Shown here piece by piece: positions 36,205 to 47,618 of a DNA stretch of 64,000 nucleotides (position 1 is its first letter; the number at the start of each line of letters is the position of its first letter). The DNA lies in contig NC_065575.1 in NCBI RefSeq assembly GCF_937616625.2, forward strand, positions 29,015,001 to 29,079,000, written 5' to 3'. The notes below the pieces were generated by a model. It did not search any database. It was not told where the DNA came from and worked only from the letters and a program-made list of their open reading frames with translations. This stretch comes from Mercurialis annua. Its lineage: Eukaryota > Streptophyta > Magnoliopsida > Malpighiales > Euphorbiaceae. Made by a program: the position numbers and the translations under genes.

Positions 36205-39200
36205 CCAAACATTTACAAATGTTACGAAACAAAACCAAACGTTTCCCAAAGCCAAACGATTACAAATGTTACAAACAAAATCCAAACATTTCACCCTTTA
36301 GCGATTTAAGCCAAATGTTTACAAACGTTACAAAACAAATCCAAACGTTTCACCTTTTTAGCAATTTAAGCCAAACGTTAACAAACGTTACGAAACAAAT
36401 CCAAACGTTTCAACTTTTTAACGATTTAAGCCAAACGTTTACAAAAGTTACAAAACAAATCCGAATGTTTCACCTTTTTAGCGATTTAAGCCAAACATTT
36501 ACAAATGTTATACATAACAAAACCAATCGTTTACAAACGTTACGAAATAAATCCAAACGTTTCGCCTTTTCACCGATTGCAGCCAAACGTTCACATGCGT
36601 TACGAAACAAATCCAAACGTTTCATCTTTTTAGCAATTTAAGCCAAACGTTTACAAACATTATGAAAAAAATCCAAACGTTTCACCTTTTTATTAATTTA
36701 AGCCAAATGTTTACAAGCAATACAAAACAAATCCAAATGTTTCACCTTTTTAACGATTTAAGCCAAGCGTTTACAAATGTTACGAAACAAATCCAAATGT
36801 TTCACCTTTTTAGCGATGGAAGCCAAACATTTGCAAACGTTATGAAACAAAACTAAACGTTTAAAATGTTTCGAAACAAATCCAAACGTTTCACCTTTTT
36901 AGCAATTTAAGCCAAACGTTTCACCTTTTTAGTGATTTAAGCCAAACGCTTACAAACGTTACAAAACAAATCCAAACGCTTTTTTAGCGATTTAAGCCAA
37001 ATGTTTGCAAACGTTACAAAACAAATCCAAGCGTTTAAAACGTTACGAAACAAATCCAAACGTTTCACCTTTTTAGCGAATTAAGCCAAACGTGTACAAA
37101 CGTTACAAAACAAAGCCAAACGTGTAAAACGTTACGAAACAAATCCAAACGTTTCACCTTTTTATCTATTTAAGCCAAACGTTTACAAACGTTACGAAAC
37201 AAAACCAAACGTTTCACCTTTTTAGCAATTTAAACCAAACTCTTACAAACGTTGCGGAACAAATCTAAACGTTTCACCTTTTTAGCAATTTAAGTCAAAC
37301 GTTACAAACGTTACGAAACAAATCCAAACGTTTCACCTTTTTAGCAATTTAAGTCAAACGTTTACAAACGTTACGAAACAAATCCAAACGTTTCACCTTT
37401 TTAGCAATTGAAGTCAAACATTTACAAAAGTTATGAAACAAATCTAAACATTTCACCCTTTTAGCAATATAAGCCAATCGTTAACAAACGTTACAAAACA
37501 AATCCAAACATTTCAACTTTTTAGCGATTTAAGCCAAACGTTTACAAACGTTACAAAACAAATCCAAACGTTTAAAATGATACAAAAGAAATCCAAACAT
37601 TTCACCTACTTAGCGATTTAAGCCAAAGATTTACAAATGTTACGAAACAAAACCAAACGTTTCCCAAAGCCAAACGATTACAAACGTAACAAACAAAATC
37701 CAAACATTTCAGCTTTTAGCGATCCAAACGTTTCACCTTTTTAGCAATTTAAGCCAAACGTTAACAAACGTTACGAAACAAATACAAACGTTTCACCTTT
37801 TTAACGATTTAAGCCAAACGTTTACAAACAGTACAAAACAAATCCAAATGTTTCACCTTTTTAGCGATTTAAGCCAAACGTTTACAAACGTTACGAAACA
37901 AATCCGAACGTTTTACCTTTTTAGCAATTTAATCCAAACGTTTCACCTTTCTAGCAGTTTAAGCCAAACGTTTACAAACGTTATAAAACAAATCCAAATG
38001 TTTAAAATGTTATGAAACAAATCCAAATGTTTCGTCTTTTTAGAAATTTAAGCCAAACGTTTATAAACGTTACGAAACAAAACCAAACATTTAAAAAGTT
38101 TCAAAACAAATCCAAACGTTTCACCTTTTTAGCGACTTAAGCCAAACATTTACAAACGTTACAAAACAAATCCAAACGTTTCACCTTTTTAGCGATTGAG
38201 GCCAACCGTTAAAAAAGTTACGAAACAAATCCAAGCGTTTAAAACCTTACGAAACAAATCCAAATGTTTCAGCTTTGAAGCAATTTAAGCCAAACGTTTA
38301 TAAACGTTAAAAAACAAATCCAAACGTTTCACCTTTTTAGCGATTTCAGCCAAATGTTTACATACGTTACAATACAAATCCAAGAGTTTAAAACGTTACG
38401 AAACAAATCCAAACGTTTCACCTTTTTAGCGATTTAAGCCAAACGTTTACAAATGTTATACATAACAAAACCAAACGTTTACAAACGTCACGAAATAAAT
38501 CCAAACGTTTCACCTTTTCACCAATTGACACCAAACGTTCACATACGTTACGAAACAAATCCAAACGTTTCACCTTTTTAGCAATTTAAGCCAAACGTTT
38601 ATAAACGTTACGAACTAAACTAAACATTTAAAAAGTTTCGAAACAAATCCAAATGTTTCACCTTTCTAGCGATTTAAGCCAAACGTTTACAAACGTTACA
38701 AAAGAAATCCAAACGCTTCACCTTTTTTGCGATTGAAGCCAAGCGTTAAAAAAGATTCGAAACAAATCCAAGCGTTTAAAACCTTACGAAACAAATCCAA
38801 ACGTTTCACCTTTAAAGCAATTTAAGACAAACATTTACAAACGTTACAAAACAAATCAAAACATTTAACTTTTTTTAGAGATTTCAGCCAAATGTTTACA
38901 AACGTTACAATACAAATCCAACCGCTTAAAACGTTACGAAACAAATCCAAACATTTCACCTTTTTAGCGATTTAAGCCAAACGTTTATAAATGTTATACA
39001 TAACAAAACCAAATGTTTACAAACGTCACGAAATAAATCCAAACGTTTCACCTTTTCACCGATTAAAGCGAAACGTTCACAAACGTTACGAAACAAATGC
39101 AAACGTTTCACCTTTTTAGCAATTTAAGTCAAACGTTTACAAACATTATGAAAAAAATCCAAACGTTTCACCTTTTTAGCAATTTAAGCCAAATGTTTAC

Positions 39201-40010
39201 AAACAATACAAAACAAATCCAAACGTTTCACCTTTTTAACGATTTAAGCCAAGCGTTTACAAACGTTACGAAACAAATCCAAATGTTTCACCTTTTTAGC
39301 GATTGAAGGCAAATATTTACAAACGTTATGAAACAAAACTAAACGTGTAAAACGTCTCGAAACAAATCCAAACATTTCACCTTTTTAACAATTTAAGCCA
39401 AATGTTTACAAACGTTACAAAACAAATCCAAACGCCTTTTTAGCGATTTAAGCCAAATGTTTGCAAACATTACAAAACAAATTCAAGTGTTTAAAACGTT
39501 ACGAAACAAATCCAAACGTTTCACCTTTTTAGCGAATTAAGCCAAACGTGTACAAACGTTACAAAACAAATCCAAATGTTTACAAACGTTACGAAACAAA
39601 TCCAAACGTTTCATCTTTTTTGCTATTTAGGCCAAACGTTTACAAACGTTACAAAACAAAACCAAACGTTTCACCTTTTTAGCAATTTAAGCCAAACGTT
39701 TACAAAAGTTGCGGAAAAAATCTAAATGTTTCCCCTTTTTAGCAATTTAAGTCAAACGTTTATAAACGTTACGAAACAAATCCAAAACTTTCATCTTTTT
39801 AGCAATTTAAGTCAAACATTTACAAAAGTTACGAAACAAATCGAAACATTTCACCTTTTTAGCAATTTAAGCCAATCGTTAACAAACGTTACAAAACAAA
39901 TCCAAACATTTCAACTTTTTGGCGATTTAAGCCAAACGTTTCAAAACAAATCCAAACGTTTAATATGTTACAAAAGAAATCCAAACGTTTCACCAACTTA
40001 GCCATTTAAG
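36205..40010 (+). repeat. 3,806-bp satellite block, copy 2
   Basis: This is the second copy of the 3,806-bp block. The open frames at 35291 and 35920 in copy 1 recur unchanged at 39097 and 39726. Its last 2.1-2.4 kb is also related, at an offset of 2,413 bp, to the start of the 7.3-kb unit that follows (38580 matches 40993), so this block seems to be a source or sister of that larger unit. A short transition (40011-40303) separates them. Confidence 0.88.
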
Positions 40011-40303
40011 CCAAACATTTACAAATGTTACGAAACAAAACCAAACGTTTCCCAATGCCAAACGATTACAAATGTTACAAACAAAATCCAAACATTTCAC
40101 CCTTTAGCGATTTAAGCCAAATGTTTACAAACGTTAGAAAACAAATCCAAACGTTTCACCTTTTTAGCAATTTAAGCCAAACGTTACGAAACAAATCCAA
40201 ACGTTTCACCTTTTTAACGATTTAAGCCAAACGTTTACAAACGTTACAAAACAAATCCGAATGTTTCACCTTTTTAGCGATTTAATCCAAACGTTTACAA
40301 AAA

Positions 40304-43300
40304 TACGAAACAAATCCGAACGTTTTACCTTTTTAGCAATTTAATCCAAACGTTTCACCTTTTTAGCAGTTTAAGCCAAACGTTCACAAACGTTATAAAA
40401 CAAATCCAAAAGTTTAAAACGTTACGAAACAAATCCAAATGTTTCACCTTTTTTGCAATTGAAGCCAAACGTTTATAAACGTTACGAAACAAAACCAAAC
40501 ATTTAAAAAGTTTCGAAACAAATCCAAAAGTTTCACCTTTTTAGTAATTTAAGCCAAACATTTAAAAACGTTACAACACAAATCCAAACGTTTCACCTTT
40601 TTAGCGATTGAGGCCAACCGTTAAAAAAGTTACGAAACAAATCCAAGCGTTTAAAACCTTACGAAACAAATCCAAACGTTTCAGCTTTGAAGCAATTTAA
40701 GCCAAACGTTTACAAACGTTAAAAAACAAATCCAAACGTTTCACCTTTTTAGCGATTTCAGCCAAATGTGTACATACGTTACAATACAAATCCAAGAGTT
40801 TAAAACGTTACGAAACAAATCCAAACGTTTCACCTTTTTAGCGATTTAAGCCAAACGTTTACAAATGTTATACATAACAAAACCAAACGTTTACAAACGT
40901 CACGAAATAAATCCAAACGTTTCACCTTTTCACCGATTGAAACCATACGTTCACATACGTTACGAAACAAATCCAAACGTTTCACCTTTTTAGCAATTTA
41001 AGCCAAACGTTTATAAACGTTACGAACTAAACTAAACATTTAAAAAGTTTCGAAACAAATCCAAATGTTTCACCTTTCTAGCGATTTAAGCCAAACGTTT
41101 ACAAACGTTACAAAAGAAATCCAAACGCTTCACCTTTTTTGCGATTGAAGCCAAGCGTTAAAAAAGATTCGAAACAAATCCAAGCGTTTAAAACCTTACG
41201 AAACAAATCCAAACGTTTCACCTTTAAAGCAATTTAAGACAAACATTTACAAACGTTACAAAACAAATCAAAACATTTAACTTTTTTTTAGAGATTTCAG
41301 CCAAATGTTTACAAACGTTACAATACAAATCCAACCGCTTAAAACGTTACGAAACAAATCCAAACGTTTCACCTTTTTAGCGATTTAAGCCAAACGTTTA
41401 TAAATGTTATACATAACAAAACCAAATGTTTACAAACGTCACGAAATAAATCCAAACGTTTCACCTTTTCACCGATTAAAGCGAAACGTTCACAAACGTT
41501 ACGAAACAAATGCAAACGTTTCACCTTTTTAGCAATTTAAGTCAAACGTTTACAAACATTATGAAAAAAATCCAAACGTTTCACCTTTTTAGAAATTTAA
41601 GCCAAATGTTTACAAACAATACAAAACAAATCCAAACGTTTCACCTTTTTAACGATTTAAGCCAAGCGTTTACAAACGTTACGAAACAAATCCAAATGTT
41701 TCACCTTTTTAGCGATTGAAGGCAAATATTTACAAACGTTATGAAACAAAACTAAACGTGTAAAACGTCTCGAAACAAATCCAAACATTTCACCTTTTTA
41801 GCAATTTAAGCCAAATGTTTACAAACGTTACAAAACAAATCCAAACGCCTTTTTAGCGATTTAAGCCAAATGTTTGCAAACGTTACAAAACAAATTCAAG
41901 TGTTTAAAACGTTACGAAACAAATCCAAACGTTTCACCTTTTTAGCGAATTAAGCCAAACGTGTACAAACGTTACAAAACAAATCCAAATGTTTACAAAC
42001 GTTACGAAACAAATCCAAACGTTTCATCTTTTTTGCTATTTAAGCCAAACGTTTACAAACGTTACAAAACAAAACCAAACGTTTCACCTTTTTAGCAATT
42101 TAAGCCAAACGTTTACAAAAGTTGCGGAAAAAATCTAAATGTTTCCCCTTTTTAGCAATTTAAGTCAAACGTTTATAAACGTTACGAAACAAATCCAAAA
42201 CTTTCATCTTTTTAGCAATTTAAGTCAAACATTTACAAAAGTTACGAAACAAATCGAAACATTTCACCTTTTTAGCAATTTAAGCCAATCGTTAACAAAC
42301 GTTACAAAACAAATCCAAACATTTCAACTTTTTGGCGATTTAAGCCAAACGTTTCAAAACAAATCCAAACGTTTAATATGTTACAAAAGAAATCCAAACG
42401 TTTCACCAACTTAGCCATTTAAGCCAAACATTTACAAATGTTACGAAACAAAACCAAACGTTTCCCAATGCCAAACGATTACAAATGTTACAAACAAAAT
42501 CCAAACATTTCACCCTTTAGCGATTTAAGCCAAATGTTTACAAACGTTAGAAAACAAATCCAAACATTTCACCTTTTTAGCAATTTAAGCCAAACGTTAC
42601 GAAACAAATCCAAACGTTTCACCTTTTTAACGATTTAAGCCAAACGTTTACAAACGTTACAAAACAAATCCGAATGTTTCACCTTTTTAGCGATTTAATC
42701 CAAACGTTTACAAAAATACGAAACAAATCCGAACGTTTTACCTTTTTAGCAATTTAATCCAAACGTTTCACCTTTTTAGCAGTTTAAGCCAAACGTTCAC
42801 AAACGTTATAAAACAAATCCAAAAGTTTAAAACGTTACGAAACAAATCCAAATGTTTCACCTTTTTAGCAATTGAAGCCAAACGTTTATAAACGTTACGA
42901 AACAAAACCAAACATTTATAAAGTTTCGAAACAAATCCAAAAGTTTCACCTTTTTAGCAATTTAAGCCAAACATTTAAAAACGTTACAACACAAATCCAA
43001 ACGTTTCACCTTTTTAGCGATTGAAGCCAAGCGTTAAAAAAGGTACGAAACAAATCCAAGCGTTTAAAACCTTACGAAACAAATCCAAACTTTTCACCTT
43101 TAAAGAAATTTAAGCCAAACGTTTACAAACGTTACAAAATAAATCCAAACGTTTCACTTTTTTTAGCGATTTCAGCCAAATGTTTACATACGTTACAATA
43201 CAAATCCATAGCGTTTAAAACGTTACGAAACAAATCCAAACGTTTCACCTTTTTAGCGATTTAAGCCAAACATTTACAAATGTTATACATAACAAAACCA

Positions 43301-46300
43301 AACGTTTACAAACGTCACAAAATAAATCCAAATGTTTCACCTTTTCACCGATTGAAGCCAAACGTTACAAAACAAATCCAAACGTTTCACCTTTTTAGCA
43401 ATTTAAGCCAAACATTTACAAATATTATGAAAAAAATCCAAACGTTTCACCTTTTTAGCAATTTAAGCCAAACGTTTACAAACAATACAAAACAAATCCA
43501 AACGTTTCACCTTTTTAACGATTTAAGCCAAGCGTTTACAAACGCTACAAAATAAATCCAAATGTTTCACCTTTTTAGCGATTGAAGCCAAACATTTACA
43601 AACGTTATGAAACAAAACTAAACGTGTAAAACGTTTCGAAACAAATCCAAACGTTTCACCTTTTTAGCAATTTAAGCCAAACGTTTCACTTTTTTAGCGA
43701 TTTAAGCCAAACGTTTACATACGTTACAAAACAAATCCAAACGCTTTTTTTTGCGATTTAAGCCAAATGTTTGCAAACGTTACAAAACAAATTCAAGTGT
43801 TTAAAACGTTACGAAACAAATCCAAACGTTTTACTTATTAGTGAATTAAGCCAAACGTGTACAAACGTTACAAAACAAATCCAAATATTTACAAACGTTA
43901 CGAAACAAATCCAAACGTTTCACCTTTTCTGCTATTTAAGCCAAACGTTTACAAACGTTACGAAACAAAACCAAACGTTTCACCTTTTTAGCAATTTAAG
44001 CCAAACGTTTACAAACGTTGCGGAACAAATCTAAACGTTTCACCTTTTTAGCAATTTAAGTCAAACATTTACAAACGTTACGAAACAAATCCAAAACTTT
44101 CATCTTTTTAGCAATTGAAGTCAAACATTTACAAAAGTTACGATACAAATCCAAACATTTCACCTTTTTAGCAATTTAAGCCAATTGTTAACAAACGTTA
44201 CAAAATAAATCCAAACATTTCAACTTTTTAGCGATTTAAGCCAAACGTTTCAAAACAAATCCAAACGTTTAAAATGTTACAAAAGAAATCCAAACGTTTC
44301 ACCTACTTAGCGATTTAAGCCAAACAATTACAAATGTTACGAAACAAAACCAAACGTTTCCCAAAGCCAAATGATTACAAACGTTACAAACAAAATCCAA
44401 ACATTTCAACCTTTAGAGATTTAAGCCAAATATTTAAAAACGTTACAAAACAAATCCAAACGTTTCACCTTTTTAGCAATTTAAGCCAAACGTTTATAAA
44501 CGTTACGAAACAAAACCAAACATTTAAAAAGTTTCGAAACAAATCCAAACGTTTCACCTTTTTAGTGACTTAAGCCAAACATTTACAAACGTTACAAAAC
44601 AAATCCAAACATTTCACCTTTTTAGCAATTTAAGCCAAACGTTTCCAAACAAATCCAAACGTTTAAAATGTTACAAAAGAAATCCAAACGTTTCACCTAC
44701 TTAGCGATTTAAGCCAAACATTTACAAATGTTACGAAATAAAACAAAACGTTTCCCAAAGCCAAACGATTACAAACGTTACAAACAAAATCCAAACATTT
44801 ACCATTTTAGCGATTTAAGCCAAATGTTTACAAACGTTGCAAAAAAAATCCAAACATTTCACCTTTTAGCGATTTAAGCCAAATGTTTACAAACGTTACA
44901 AAACAAATCCAAACGTTTCACCTTTTTATCAATTTAAGCCAAACGTTAACAAACGTTACAAAACAAATCCAAACGTTTCACCTTTTTAACGATTTAAGCC
45001 AAACGTTTACAAACGTTACAAAACAAATCCAAACGTTTCACCTTTTTAGCGATTTAAGCCAAACGTTTACAAACGTTACGAAACAAATCCAAACATTTTA
45101 CCTTTTTAGCAATTTAATCCAAACGTTTCACCTTTCTAGCAGTTCAAGCCAAACGTTTACAAACGTTATAAAACAAATCCAAACGTTTAAAACGTTATGA
45201 AACAAATCCAAACGTTTCATCTTTTTAGAAATTTAAGCCAAACGTTTATAAACGTTACGAAACAAAACCAAACATTTAAAAAGTTTCGAAATAAATCCAA
45301 ACGTTTCACCTTTTTAGCGACTTAAGCCAAACATTTACAAACGTTACAAAACAAATCCAAACATTTCACCTTTTTAGCGATTGAAGCCAACCGTTAAAAA
45401 AGTTACGAAATAAATCCAAGCATTTAAAACCTTACGAAACAAATCCAAACGTTTCAGCTTTAAAGCAATTTAAGCCAAACGTTTACAAACATTACAAAAC
45501 AAATCCAAACGTTTCGCTTTTTTAGCGATTTAAGCCAAATGTTTACATAGGTTACAATACAAATTCAAGCGTTTAAAACGTTACGAAACAAATCCAAACG
45601 TTTCACCTTTTTAGCGATTTAAGCCAAACGTTTACAAACATTATACATAACAAAACCAAAACGTTTACAAACGTCACGAAATAAATCCAAACATTTCACC
45701 TTTTCACCGATTGAAGCCAAACGTTCACATACGTTACGAAGCAAATCCAAACGTTTCACCTTTTTAGAAATTTAAGCCAAACGTTTATAAACGTTACGAA
45801 ACTAAACCAAACATTTAAAAAGTTTCGAAACAAATCCAAACGTTTCACCTTTCTAGCGATTTAAGCCAAACGTTTACAAACGTTACAAAAGAAATCCAAA
45901 CATTTCACCTTTTTTGCAATTGAAGCCAAGCGTTAAAAAAGATACGAAACAAATCCAAGCGTTTAAAACCTTACGAAACAAATCCAAACGTTTTACCTTT
46001 AAAGCAATTTAAGACAAACGTTTACAAACGTTAGAAAACAAATCCAAACGTTTCACTTTTTTAGAGATTTCAGCCAAATCTTTACAAACGTTACAATACA
46101 AATCCAATCGTTTAAAACGTTACGAAACAAATCCAAACGTTTCACCTTTTTAGCGATTCAAGCCAAACGTTTACAAATGTTATACATGACAAAACCAAAC
46201 GTTTACAAACGTCACGAAATAAATCCAAACGTTTCACCTTTTCACCGATTAAAGCCAAACGTTCACAAACGTTACGAAACAAATGCAAACGTTTCACCTT

Positions 46301-47618
46301 TTTAGCAATTTAAGCCAAACGTTTACAAACATTATGAAAAAAATCCAAACGTTTCACCTTTTTAGAAATTTAAGCCAAATGTTTACAAACAATACAAAAC
46401 AAATCCAAACGTTTCACCTTTTTAACGATTTAAGCCAAGCGTTTACAAACGTTACGAAACAAATCCAAATGTTTCACCTTTTTAGCGATTGAAGCCAAAT
46501 ATTTACAAACGTTATGAAACAAAACTAAACGTGTAAAACGTTTCGAAACAAATCCAAACATTTCACCTTTTTAGCAATTTAAGCCAAACGTTTACAAACG
46601 TTACAAAACAAATCCAAACGCTTTTTTAGCAATTTAAGCCAAATATTTGCAAACGTTACAAAACAAATTCAAGTGTTTAAAACTTTACGAAACAAATCCA
46701 AACGTTTCACCTTTTTAGCGAATTAAGCCAAACGTGTACAAACGTTACAAAACAAATCCAAATGTTTGCAAACGTTACGAAACAAATCCAAACGTTTTAC
46801 CTTTTTTGCTATTTAAGCCAAACGTTTGCAAACGTTACAAAACAAAACCAAACGTTTCGCCTTTTTAGCAATTTAAGCCAAACGTTTACAAACGTTGCGG
46901 AACAAATCTAAACGTTTCCCCTTTTTAGCAATTTAAGTCAAACGTTTACAAACGTTACGAAACAAATCCAAAACTTTCATCTTTTTAGCAATTTAAGTCA
47001 AACATTTATAAAAGTTACGAAACAAATCCAAACATTTCACCTTTCTAGCAATTTAAGCCAATCGTTAACAAACGTTACAAAACAAATCAAAACATTTCAA
47101 CTTTTTAGCGATTTAAGCCAAACGTTTCAAAACAAATCCAAACGTTTAAAATGTTACAAAAGAAATGCAAACGTTTCACCTACTTAGCGATTTAAGCCAA
47201 ACATTTACAAATGTTACGAAACAAAACCAAACGTTTCCCAAAGCCAAACGATTACAAACATTACAAACAAAATCCAAACATTTCACCCTTTAGCGATTTA
47301 AGCCAAATGTTTACAAACGTTAAAAAACAAATCCAAACGTTTCACCTTTTTAGCAATTTAAGCCAAACGTTAACAAACGTTACGAAACAAATCCAAACGT
47401 TTCAACTTTTTAACGATTTAAGCCAAACGTTTAGAAACGTTACAAAACAAATCAGAATGTTTCACCTTTTTAGCGATTTAATCCAAACGTTTACAAACAT
47501 TACGAAACAAATCCGAACGTTTTACCTTTTTAGCAATTTAATCCAAACGTTTCACTTTTTAGCAGTTTAAGCCAAACGTTCACAAACGTTATAAAACAAA
47601 TCCAAACGTTTAAAATGT
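40304..47618 (+). repeat. 7.3-kb higher-order repeat unit, copy A
   Basis: This 7,315-bp unit (about 122 monomers) starts at TACGAAACAAATCCGAACG (40304) and the same sequence restarts at 47619. Internally it holds three related sub-blocks, marked by the frame containing TNIMKK, at 41510, about 43379 and 46283, giving spacings of about 1.87, 2.91 and 2.54 kb to the next unit. Open frames at 41510, 42139, 42438, 43280, 43771, 44334, 44883, 46283 and 47211 all recur at constant offset in the next copy. Confidence 0.93.
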
